Positions 54,088-64,000 of a stretch of DNA of 64,000 bases are shown one piece after another. Under the pieces are notes generated by a model that was not told where the DNA came from, ran no database searches, and worked only from the letters and a program-made list of their open reading frames with translations. A program made the position numbers and the translations under genes. The DNA comes from Eunapius fragilis (lineage: Eukaryota; Porifera; Demospongiae; Spongillida; Spongillidae), in the NCBI GenBank assembly GCA_963681505.1, contig OY811980.1:1689595-1753594 (forward strand), written 5' to 3'. The stretch's first letter is position 1. Each line of letters opens with the position of its first letter.

Positions 54088-54124
<37 letters not shown>
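54088..54124. repeat. C homopolymer, 37 nt
   Basis: Uninterrupted C run followed by CCACCACCACC. Confidence 0.85.
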
Positions 54125-54579
54125 ACCACCACCACAGAAGACCACCACAGAAGACAGGACTGATCTTGTGTTGTGTCTTGAATTCCTGGGACTGTGGTAT
54201 AGAAAGCACTTGAACTGACATGAATGTTTTGTCTAGTTTGGTACTGATGACTCCAACCGTCCACATATATACCCTGCAGAAACATGCAGCAACGTGCATG
54301 TGCTAGGGTATATAGGTCATACACCAGTGTGCAAACCAATTTATTGCCAACTAAATCTCTGGATCTTACTTTCACGAAGTATACCCTTTGTACCTATAAC
54401 TATGCGTGTCTGATATCCATAAAATGGACCTCATGCAATATTCCATTGTGTATACGTAAGGACGGTCAGATATGATTGTGTGTGGCATTGCGGCGGCTAC
54501 ACTGTTTCCCATATAGGCAACCATGCATTTGGAGGAATTGCTGTTAGGCTATACCGCCAGGATTATACTTACATAGCTA

Positions 54580-54690
54580 TAAGGGATCGTGGCAGCGAAA
54601 AGGGATCTAGCGCATATTTCATATTGAAAGGGTCACCTATGTCCTCAACAACTTCTTCCTTACGCACTTGAAATTAGACTGTCAATCATG
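54580..54690 (+). repeat. Dispersed repeat family, copy 1
   Basis: Contains AAGGGATCGTGGCAGCGAAA then AGGGATCTAGCGCATAT and further on CACCTATGTCCTCAACAACT. Related copies are at about 54,974-55,010 and 62,135-62,250. Confidence 0.6.
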
Positions 54691-54973
54691 CAGTAGTTAC
54701 AGTGGCCTGATTTTTTAATTACGCGTACATTGTAATTGCATTGTTCAATGCAATGCTAGAGTCTTGCTCTCCGGTCAATTAATTAAGGTTTCAGCATGCA
54801 AAGGACATGGGCTAGCTGAAGGTAGCCATCACAGTGTGAATTGGTGTGTGGGTGGGGTTTTAGGGTGTTTGTGGCATTTTGTTTTTGGACATGTACTATT
54901 ATACATGTCAGTGTTTGTGCATTGCCTTACAATTGTAAGTGTTCGACAAAGCATTATAATAATAATAATTGTA

Positions 54974-55010
54974 TGGGGTCGTGGGCAGCGAAAAGGGGAC
55001 CTAGCGCATA
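54974..55010 (+). repeat. Dispersed repeat family, copy 2 (short)
   Basis: GGGTCGTGGGCAGCGAAAAG followed by GGGACCTAGCGCATAT; 5' part only. Confidence 0.55.
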
Positions 55011-55139
55011 TTATAAAATTTTTCCAGGAAGGTGAGGTTGAGCCTCTGGTAGATTATAATGATGATTATGTTATATACTCAGCCTGGCAAACAGCTAGGT
55101 CTAACGCAAGGTCGCTACATAAGCTATATACAAATACGT

Positions 55140-56125
55140 TATGATACATCTCTTTTAAAGCTTAATTTGCTTTAGCTCGTTACCCAATGTTTAACGTTTC
55201 TAAAAGGGGGCCTTGTGGGTGCATGGTGGTTTGTAGGCGATTGTTATCTGACCACGAACATTACATGTACATGACATGCAAATAGAACTTATTCATTGTG
55301 ATAATGCTCTGATAAGGATCGCCTCGTCTCGGCCACAAGCCACCATATAGATGACCAGAAAAACTATGAATCGTAGAATAGGGCCTGACCTTCATTGTCA
55401 ACAAGACAGACAGCGACATAAGGTGAATGGGACTGTATCCATCAATGCAACGTATATATACGGTCAAAGGCAGAAGCCCTTTAAAATAACTTTTCGGCTC
55501 TCCAAGACCAATTGCTAACTTTGAAAATTAACACCATGTACCAACCAACTGGCTCCACCATGCACGATATAGCGCTATAAATAATAATCACCGTAGTCAT
55601 GGCATGAAATCACCGTAGTCATGGCATGAAATCACCTAGAAATAATTGTGTGATTGATAAGCGAACACGCGGCAGAAGATTTTAAATCCTCTTGAAATCA
55701 AAACCTGATTTGACCCGATTTCCCCCCCTGTGAATTATAAAAATGGCTTGACGAGCACTTGTAATGAACTGGCTTTTTTTTTTTTTTTTTTTTTTTTTTT
55801 GAACTGGTAAGCTTTGTACGCGACGTAAATGTAATAAGCATCTGCTGTTATATCGAGTTTGGCATTTCATGCTTTGTGATACCTCAATCTCACCGATTCG
55901 CTCATCTGCAGGTATAAAATCTTTGGTTAGACCCCAATTACTCCCCCAATTGGATATGATTTGTATTGCGTAGGGAGCAGGGTTAGGGTAGGGCTATGAA
56001 GGAAACTAACCTTTTAATTAAGGTATTTACTGAAAATGGAACGAAACGTTACGTAACTAGGAAAGTCACATGACTGGTGGTTTAATGCCAGACGATGCAT
56101 AATACTCCTTTGGACCCATATATAT
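55140..56125. other. Non-coding stretch
   Basis: A 24-bp direct repeat (AATCACCGTAGTCATGGCATG, 55,585-55,635) and a T run at 55,774-55,800. No gene recognised. Confidence 0.35.
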
Positions 56126-56430
56126 AACAAGATATAAAAATTTAATTAAAATAAAATTGGTGATGTAGGATTTGTAGACAGCAATTGAGTAAAAAGTAAG
56201 GAAACAAGGAATTACGGATATTAGGCATTCATTTAATTATAAATATTACAGACCTACATTTAGCACAGAATTTCAAGGAGGTAGGTTTGCTAAATAATGT
56301 AGGTCTGTAATATTTATAATTAAATGAATGCCTAATATCCGTAATTCCTTGTTTCCTTACTTTTTACTCAATTGCTGTCTACAAATCCTACATCACCAAT
56401 TTTATTTTAATTAAATTTTTATATCTTGTT
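56126..56430. repeat. Perfect 133-bp inverted repeat with a 39-nt spacer
   Basis: Left arm 56,126-56,258 and right arm 56,298-56,430 are exact reverse complements by base-by-base reading. The spacer has TTTAGCA / TGCTAAA partial complementarity, so the stem could continue imperfectly. No obvious target duplication. It could be a foldback transposon or a hairpin-RNA locus. Confidence 0.9.
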
Positions 56431-56686
56431 TCACACATTTTTATGCTAGGCGCTGTACATGTAAGCCGGGATCCGCCTGTGGTAATAATAAACATGTATT
56501 ATATCAGAGATACATGTATTGAATAATCGTGCCGTGTAATGCAAGAGTACTTCGCATGGCGAGGAAGTATTCATCCCTGCGCAATCACATGCATGCTCTT
56601 AACTAAACTGTTTTAACTTGGTCGGAAGATCGATACGGCGCAATCGGTAGCCCTGCTATATAGCATTCAAAAAACATTAGTTGTAA

Positions 56687-57179
56687 TTATAAATTTATAA
56701 TAAAGCTTTCTATACGGCCGAGCTCCGAGAGGCCCCCATGCCAGTACGGATGGGGCCATATTCCCCATGGGGCTGGGGCCAGCGGTGGCGCAGGTGGGAG
56801 CAGCGGAGCAGGGGCCAGCGGTGGAGCTGGGGCAAGCAGAGCGTGGGCCAGCGGAGCAGGGGCCAGCAGTGGCGCAGGTGGAGCTGGGGGCAGTGGCGGA
56901 GCTGGAGCCAGCAGAGCAGGGGCCAGCAGTGGCGCAGGTGGGAGCAGCGGAGCTGGGGCCAGAGGCGGAGCTGGGGCCAGCGGCGGATCTGGGGCAAGCA
57001 GAGCAGGGGCCAGCAGTGGCACAGGTGGGAGCAGCGGAGCTGGGGGCAGTGGCGGAGCTGGGGCCAGAGCTGAGGCAAGCAGGACCGGAGCAGGGACCAA
57101 GACCGGTATCGGAGAGTAGGGAGGGCCCTCCTCACCCGAGTCAACAGCAAACAGATTCTCAGCTTCTTCTGCTGTGACC
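56687..57179 (-). CDS. Proline/alanine/leucine-rich exon, function unknown
   Basis: After an acceptor (CCCTTGTAG|GTC) the frame reads VTAEEAENLFAVDSGEEGPP, which looks like ordinary protein, then about 100 residues of APPLAPAPLLPPAP-type repeats, to a stop at 56,687. The GC-rich repeat (units near 15 to 30 nt such as GGAGCTGGGGCCAGCGG on the plus strand) is open in several frames, so coding is judged only from the N-terminal segment. Upstream exons were not identified. Confidence 0.35.
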
Positions 57180-58850
57180 TACAAGGGTAATAATATATAT
57201 TATATAGATATAATGCCATGCATGCAAATCCTATGTACACATGCATACCTCTTGAACCATACCTTAAAGTAAAGAGTGAGTGAGAAAGTTGCTTTATATA
57301 AACCAAAACTGATCTAATACGAGGGAAGGATTAAATTATTGGAACGGCCTCCCATAATAAATGTGTTGAACAAACCAACTATATATGCGGTGGTGGGGGT
57401 GGGGCTGAATTAAGACGGCCTGCATTTCAAATGGCTAGTATTTGCTGATATATGTGAAACTGCACACAATCATGTGTAGAGAGAGGCCTAGGGTTGCTGC
57501 CACTTTAACTTATGCATGGGTAAAAATATATAAATTACAATGATGTACTTGAGAACACAAGAATGTTCAGGTTTGCAGCCATAGAGATTTAAAGTCCACA
57601 TGCTTGGACACCATACATGGAATCATGCAGGAAGTTAGTTAGTCCTGCAAAGCATAAATCGCTTATCCAAATTAAAAAGTGCTGCATGTAATAGGTAACT
57701 GGTTCCAGCTGAAAACAGGAGAACATCATGGAGGATGATTGGTGGTCCATGTGCATGTTTTAGCAGCCATAGAAGCTAGGTTTTAGACCACACACTGTGC
57801 CACCATATATGGAGGAAGGGGCAGGCTTGTGGTTTTATGAATGCAAAGTTGCAAGATAAATGTTGACACAGAGAAACATGTTCACATGCCATGCAGCTGT
57901 AGACTCCTTGACATATGAACACATACATGGGAGGGAGGCAAGCCTATTTTTAAGAGCAGTTTTGTATAGAGAACGTACATCAACTGATATAAGGATTGGA
58001 TTGTGAGTTAAGTACAACATATAATTGTGTGAACTCATATTCCGGGGTTAGGGCCTATAGAGACAGATCCATTAATTTACATGCAGTCAAGGTCACAGCT
58101 GCAACCCCATTTGCCATTTGATAATCCTGCAAAGCATAATCTCTTAGTCAGAGTGACAGCTCTTAAAAGAGCTGTTATTGGTTCCAGATGATGTACTGCA
58201 GAACCCAGGGAAGGATTGCTCCATGTTCAGGTTTGCAGCCACAGTATATGTGTCAAAGTTTAAGACCACATGCTGGGACACCACACATGGAATCATGCAG
58301 GAAGTTAGTTAGTCCTGCAAAGCGAGGCAGATAGATAGCTCTTAAGAGAGGTGCATGTAATAGGTTCCAGCTGAAAATCATGGTCCTGCATGTTTTAGCA
58401 GCCATAAAAGCTATGGCACATACTGGGCCACCAAATATGGTATCCATACAGGAAGGAGGCAGGCATGTGGTTTTATAGACTGTACAGCTGTAAGATAAAA
58501 TATTGTTTACACAGAGAACCTAGGGAACATGTTTTAGCTGCCATAGATGCTACATCCTGTATGGCAATGTTTAAAAGACACATGCTGGGCCACCATACTG
58601 TATATGGTATCCATTGACAGGCATGTGGTTTTATCCTTGCAAAAATATAATAGTCAACATTCACAGACATGTAGTGTGAATGTGGTATAAAAATCCCCTC
58701 AGAGAGTATCAAAGCTGGCAAGCATATACTCCAATGCAAATTGATCTGGCGTTATTCGTTTTCCTATCTCGCAGACGAACACACGCACACGATACAATAC
58801 ATCGGTCCCATGCGTGTAGGACATATTGCATCCAAACATTGCAAACACTC
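57180..58850. repeat. Diverged tandem duplications, no gene seen
   Basis: Blocks recur at 57,570-57,740 and 58,230-58,400 (GGAATCATGCAGGAAGTTAG, TTGGTTCCAGCTGAAAA), and the GCATGTTTTAGCAGCCATA motif recurs at 57,750, 58,385 and 58,530. Possibly an old satellite-like family. Confidence 0.55.
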
Positions 58851-59213
58851 CTACCTCATAGTATTTCTTTTCCTGCAGTATTGGGCCTTAGCGGTCTCCT
58901 TCTTACTTTCCGGATCAAGGCAGTATTGGGCCTTCGCGCTATCCTTCTTACTTTCCGGATCAAGCCAGTATTGGGCCTTAGCGCTCTCTCTCTTACTTTC
59001 CGGATCAAGCCAGTATTGGGCCTTCATGCTATCCTTCTTACTCTCAGGATCGGCTTTGTAGCGCTTCCTGTCGCAAGTCTTCTTTTTTTCATGCGCTTCT
59101 TGAAAACTGTCACGCTCCTCAATATCTTGCGACTTGCTAACACAACAGTCATCATTTAACTTTGCGATCTTCTTTGCACGATTCTTTTCTCTTCGCGATC
59201 AACGTGACGGCAT
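58851..59213 (-). pseudogene. Lysine-rich 15-residue repeat ORF (DPESKK family) with stop at codon 5
   Basis: A 120-codon frame begins MPSR, has TGA at 59,199-59,201, then continues open: SRREKNRAKKIAKLNDD, a Cys/Lys-rich segment with KKTCDRKRYKA, and four units of DPESKK(D/E)(S/T)AKAQY(W/C)L before a stop at 58,851. Repeats built on DPE-KKK are recalled from large lineage-specific gene families in sponges, often linked to transposon-like ORFs; the function is unknown. The single stop where the family would have Arg (TGA against CGA) suggests a recent nonsense change. The plus-strand ORFs over this stretch are shadows. Confidence 0.5.
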
Positions 59214-59910
59214 TTTGAAGAAAACAAACCAGACACGTCAAGCTTTTGGTATACAACCGTGACAACAATTGAATAGTAACTGTAGCGCATGCACTATATG
59301 AAATATAGAACGTGTTCAACCACACGTTCCCGCCCACTTTTATGTCTTCCAAAGGCCGATAAAATCTGTTGTGGGCTGTACTAACAAAACTAAGTTTGCT
59401 AGAGATTGAAATTTGTGTCAAGCATAACTCTCGTTACTAACATAATAAAACAAATCCAACTCGACAATAAGTTTCTAACTTGTTGGTTCTAGTGCTTCCG
59501 CATAACGGCTAACATTATACTTCAATCGTGACAAAGATGCAATGCAATAAACCTCTTATCCGAGCAAATCTTATCTTATCAGATCCGGAAGAAGAAGAAG
59601 AAGAAGAAGAAGAAGATGGAGAAACTTTTTTTTAGGTTCGAGTGTGGGAACGAGAGAGCGTTATCTCTGTTGTCTGAGCTTTCTAAGCGTCGGCAGTTTT
59701 ATTACATTGTAGGTAATTGTTGGCTGTATCCAAATACGCTCGCTAAAGTCCAACTAATTCTACGGTGCAACGGCAATAGTGGAATCTGGTGTTTTGCTAA
59801 TCGTATTCATCACACTTCAAATCCTACATAGGACCTACTAACGTAGGTCCTGATAGGTGGGCGTGAGGCCATTTGGAGCACGTGACCGTTTCCAATAGGA
59901 TTTTAAAAAT
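59214..59910. promoter_or_regulatory. Upstream region of the Rh gene
   Basis: Contains a (GAA)n run at 59,588-59,617 and AGGACCTAC-ACGTAGGTCC inverted motif at 59,829-59,850. Short ORFs at 59,616 show no domain. The promoter must lie here, but no specific element is called. Confidence 0.4.
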
Positions 59911-62900
59911 ATGGCACTCTCGCAGTACGAGAAGCTGCTGTTCCCTGGCTTTCTCTTAGCATTTCAGATAGCATTTCTCATTATTTTCGGGTTGCTGGTT
60001 GAGTATGACGAAGAGGGTGCTGGAGCGGCTGGAGATGAGGAGCTGGCGAAAGTGGCCAAAGCGAACAACTTGTCTGGCGGCAGCCCGAGCGATGTGACCC
60101 TTGAGCTCAAGAGCGCTAAGAACATAAACAAGTTCTATCCGAGTGAGTTTATAAGCTCCAATACGTACGTGAGGTTGCTTGTGTGCACGCACGTGTAAGG
60201 AACCTGGCGCAGATACGAGAACTTTTCTCTACTTCCTGGTGGTATATCACACGACCTCTGTCGTGTCGGGAAGAGCTAATAGCGTGCGAATTTTACGAGA
60301 ACGATTGAGGAGGGTGTGAGAAGGGTGTGAGGGAGGAGCGGGCAGTACACTGTGATCGCCATGAGCGATAACGTCAGCAGTGTTCGCCCACCCCCCTATC
60401 TATGCCGACGGGCAAAGTTACACACGTACAACACGTGTATTGTGGTAATAAAGAAGAAGGGGTCCATTAAGGCCTCTTACGGAAAGCCCAAGCTAATTAT
60501 TATTTCAGTCCTTATACGCTTTCAAAAGTGCAGAGTGGCAACTACTCCCCACTACGTACTAGTAACCCTACGTACTCGCGCTATGCGGGTTTGTGGGTTT
60601 TTACAGTGGTACAAAGGGGTGAGTGACCTCCCTTCCTCTCGTTTCTCTTTGCAGTGTTCCAGGACGTTCACGTCATGATTTTCATCGGGTTTGGTTTTCT
60701 GATGACGTTTCTAAAGCGGTACGGATTTGGCAGCATCAGCTTCAACTTCCTCGTGGCAGCCTTCGTTATCCAGTGGTACACCATAACAGGAGGCCTCTTC
60801 ACGTTCATCAGACAGGCACAGGAGGGGATGCTCAACTATGGCATAAAGGTCAACATAGAGAAGTGAGTCTGGTGGTGGAAGAGGAGGGTGCATGTATCTG
60901 GTGGTGGGTATGGTGGGGGGGAGGGGAGGGTGGGTGGGTGTAATGTGGATCCCGCAGCAGCTGTTTCGCAATAAGCAACGACCAAGGTCATATCCATGTG
61001 GGAAGGAGGTTGGGGGTGTAGTGTGGGTGTGTAATGTTGGTGTAAAGTGATATTATGATGTGGCAGTAGTTTGTATGGGTTAATTAGTGCATGCCAAGTT
61101 GTACTTGATGATGAAGTGTGAAATGCCCTAGTGTTAATGATAAACTTTGCTGCCATAAATGGTATTACTCCATTCAGTTATAGTGCCATTGAACCCATAG
61201 GGGTGTATTGCCTCTGATAGGTACATTTTACTTTGGTACAATGCAATGATGTGTGTATACATGCGTGCGTACATGTATATGCGTGCATAGGTGTGTATGT
61301 GTAGTGTGTGTGTTACGTGTGTATGTGTGTGTTACGTGTGTATGTGTGTGTTACGTGTGTATGTGTGTGTTACATGTGTATGTGTGTGTTACATGTGTAT
61401 GTGTGTGTTACGTGTGTGTGTGTGTTACATGTGTATGTGTGTGTTACGTGTGTATGTGTGTGCATACGTGTGTATGTGTGTGTTACGTGTGTATGTGTGT
61501 GTTACATGTGTATGTGTGTGTTACATGTGTATGTGTGTGCATACGTGTGTATGTGTGTGTTACGTGTGTATGTGTGTGTTACGTGTGTATGTGTGTGTTA
61601 CATGTGTATGTGTGTGTTACGTGTGTATGTGTGTGTTACATGTGTATGTGTGTGCATACGTGTGTATGTGTGTGTTACGTGTGTATGTGTGTGTTACATG
61701 TGGGATGTTGCTCGAATCCTTTAATCAGGTGAGCTGTAATTTGACTGCAATTGGACGCCGCTAGTGTATTTAGCACATGGTGGTGCCCCCTGTGTTAATT
61801 ATTGATTATTGTGTGTGGCCGATAAGCATAAGGATCGTTCCATATCCTGTGCATGTGGGATGCTATGCTTTAGATTTTGGTGCTAATACTCGTATTTGCA
61901 TGACCTAATATGGAAGTTTATTTGGACCAAAAAGTTTTTTTAAGTAATGCGAATGGTTTACGAAATGCACCAGTAATGAATAATTAATTATTTTCTACTT
62001 TTTGAGTCGTAACTCCCTTCTCACAGGATGTGCATGGCTGTATTGGACATCACATCAATGCTCTTGTAGTGTACAACCCAACTATCGTATGTGTTCATGA
62101 AGGAGTTGAAAGGGTTAAATATTTAGGCTATAAATATAAGGGATCGAGGCAGTGAAAAGGGACCTAACAAGTGTATTTTCAAGTTTTCAAATTATTTCAG
62201 ACACCTATACCCTCTACAATTTCTTTCTTATGCACTGGAAGTTAACCTGCACTAATTAAAATTGTCGTTTACAATTGTCTCAAGTGGTATTACATAACAC
62301 TGATAATACCATTCTCAGCTATTTAATTTAAACATAGTGTTTAAAAAAATAGAAAACACGCATCTTTTAGAACTATGAGATCGTGGTTCAGGTAATTGTA
62401 AGCTCGTTATACTGGTTAGACCAGAACTTTGTTTCAGTATGATTGGAAGAAGAAAAGCAGCAACCAGCCAGGCGACTATTGTACATGGTGACTCCTGTAC
62501 TTGTACCAGTACCTTCAGCTGTTGATCTGGTGGGCCTGCCAGCTCCCCCCCCCCCCCCCTTCCCAGCAGCCAGCGCCCCCCCCCCCCCCCCCCCCCAGCA
62601 GTGCTCGTACCCGCGATCCCAACTGTTGTTGAATTGCATGGCCACCCCATCAATTGATGAACCAGCCCCCCCCCCCCCCCCCCCCCCCCCAGACCAGTCC
62701 CCCCCGGGTACCTTCGGAAGCCATAATGTTTCCACATAACGCGTGTCGTGGTGTAGTGGAAATCACCGTACGCAGGTCACGTTCACCCTGTCCACACTCA
62801 CGTCTTCTTGTGTGTGAAGGGAGTGAATTGAGGCTGCCAAAGGTCCCCCACCTGGTTCATCAGTTGAAGGGGCTGCCAAAGGTCCCCCACCTGGTTCATC

Positions 62901-64000
62901 AATTGAAGGGGCAGTCTCTATTATTGTCTCCATTCTATAACAGTAGCAGAGTTTGCTAGACATGCTTCTTTTCCCACATACACACAACATGGTGATCAAA
63001 GGTACACCATCTGGAGAGAGAATTGAGAGAGAGTTTTACATTTATATTCTGGGTGGGGGAGTTTGGGACTGCCAGTGAAACGTTCTTACATACATATAAG
63101 TAGCACAACAACCCCCTAGAATCACAATGACCCCCGAGAAGCACAATGACCCCCTAGAATCACAATGGCCCCCTAGAAGCACAATGACCCCCTAGAAGCA
63201 CAATGGCCCCCTAGAAGCACAATGATCCCTAGAAGCACAATGACCCCCTAGAAGCACAATGGCCCCCTAGAAGCACAATGACTCCCTAAAAGCACAATGG
63301 CCCCCTAGAAGCACAATGGCCCCCTAGAAGCACAATGGCCCCCTAGAAGCACAATGGCTCCCTAGAAGCACAATGACCCCCTAGAAGCACAATGACCCCT
63401 AGAAGCACAATAACCTCCTAGAAGTACAGTAACCTCCTAGAAGTACAGTAACCTCCTAGAAGTACAGTAACCCCCGTAGAACCATAAGAACCCACTAGAA
63501 CTCCTAGAATTGTCCTCCTCATACCACTTCAGCTCTAAGAGTATATATGGCTTCTGTTTCATGAACCACTTTGAGTATGACAGTCTGATCATGATCTGCT
63601 GTGACCCTGAATGTCACCCAGTGTGAATTTCACCCTTATCCAGTGTGAATGTCACCCTTATCCAGTGTGAATGTCACCTTACCTCATCATCACCACCTCC
63701 CACACCTCTCAGGATGATCCTCGCTGACTTTGGTGCAGCTGCTGTTCTCATCACGTTTGGGGCGGTCCTAGGGAAGGCCAGCCCCTTCCAGGTGATCATC
63801 ATTGCCTTCTTCGAGGTCATGTTTTATTCCGCCAACGAAGCCCTCAACACTTACATCTTCAAGGCGGCAGACGTGGGAGGGTCCATGACCATTCATGCCT
63901 TTGGCGCCTACTTTGGCCTGGCTTTGTCCACTATGATGTACAAGAAGAAAGCTGCTGACCATCCCCGTAACAAATCAGTTTACTCTTCGGATCTGTTCTC
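59911..64000 (+). CDS. Rh-type ammonium transporter (first three exons; gene runs off the window)
   Basis: Member of the Amt/Mep/Rh channel family, a trimeric plasma-membrane protein with 12 helices per subunit conducting NH3/NH4+ (or CO2). Exons are 59911-60142 (phase 1), 60655-60862 (phase 2) and 63713 to beyond 64,000. Exon 1: helix 1 ([20 protein letters not shown]) and an extracellular loop. Exon 2: the Rh signature [19 protein letters not shown] and RYGF, then the next helices. Exon 3: [28 protein letters not shown] and [15 protein letters not shown], which includes the first pore His, ending in VYSSDLF. Start: first ATG, followed directly by [14 protein letters not shown] as expected for an Rh N-terminus. 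Intron 2 (2.85 kb) is packed with repeats. Confidence 0.92.
61290..61700. repeat. (GTGTAT/GTTACGT) microsatellite array in Rh intron 2
   Basis: About 20 units of TGTGTGTTACGTGTGTATG with ACGTGT/ACATGT variants. The overlapping Cys/Val ORFs are artefacts. Confidence 0.92.
62135..62250 (+). repeat. Dispersed repeat family, copy 3
   Basis: ATAAGGGATCGAGGCAGTGA with AAAGGGACCTAAC, then CACCTATACCCTCTACAATT; both blocks and their spacing match copy 1 at 54,580-54,690. Confidence 0.6.
62547..62690. repeat. Cluster of three C homopolymers
   Basis: C runs at about 62,547-62,560, 62,576-62,595 and 62,667-62,690, in Rh intron 2. Proline-rich ORFs across them are artefacts. Confidence 0.85.
62837..62912. 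repeat. 36-bp direct repeat, two units
   Basis: GGCTGCCAAAGGTCCCCCAC plus CTGGTTCATCA(G/A)TTGAAGG, twice in tandem. Confidence 0.85.
63110..63480. repeat. Minisatellite, ~18-19-bp unit (CCCCCTAGAAGCACAATGA)
   Basis: About 19 units in Rh intron 2, degenerating at the right into CTCCTAGAAGTACAGTAAC. Confidence 0.92.

Noticed and set aside
58680..59159. 159-aa plus-strand ORF with VLGL repeats
   Set aside because: Shadow of the minus-strand DPESKK repeat, whose frame has the biased, consistent codon changes.
61253..61764. Cys/Val-rich ORFs of ~140-160 aa
   Set aside because: Translations of a GTGTAT microsatellite in Rh intron 2.

Overview
The window is metazoan nuclear DNA, most likely from a sponge. 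The evidence is multi-exon genes with GT-AG introns, a tandem cluster of RING/TRAF-zinc-finger/MATH genes, clear relatives of animal SETD9, EFCAB14 and Rh ammonium transporters, a lysine-rich 'DPESKK' repeat ORF of a kind I recall from sponge gene sets, and very dense micro- and minisatellites with long G or C runs. No bacterial features, tRNA, rRNA or CRISPR array was seen. Species was not determined.

Layout. 1-30,725: four TRAF-like genes, A (partial, +), B (+), C (-) and D (+). A and B lie on a segmental duplication (about 475-6,350 against about 15,400-23,520). That pair gives natural empty sites: copy A carries a 924-bp inverted-repeat element and a Ngaro/DIRS-type tyrosine-recombinase retrotransposon (about 6,733 to about 11,000) that copy B lacks. 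C and D are head-to-head around an 820-bp MITE. 31,967-38,680 (-): a nine-exon gene for a membrane-anchored coiled-coil/EF-hand protein resembling EFCAB14. 39,494-45,364 (-): a six-exon SETD9-like gene. 45,755-52,057 (+): a secreted proteinase-K-like subtilase, divergent from SETD9 with about 390 bp between start codons. 52,058-59,910: mostly non-genic, with a perfect 133-bp inverted repeat, a proline/alanine-rich exon and the DPESKK pseudogene-like ORF. 59,911-64,000 (+): first three exons of an Rh-type ammonium channel.

Most interesting point: the subtilase coding sequence is split by a 4,478-bp element with CACTG...CAGTG ends and a 2-bp CA target duplication. Removing it restores the frame exactly. 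The element's own termini also supply an in-frame AAG|GTGC donor and a T9-AACAGTGCAG acceptor, so it may be spliced as a ready-made intron. It carries antisense SRCR-receptor-like exons. Second, the SETD9 exon-3 acceptor is repeated six times at an exact 29-nt period. Exon models were built by hand from splice motifs, reading phase and comparison among paralogues; no search or transcript data were used.
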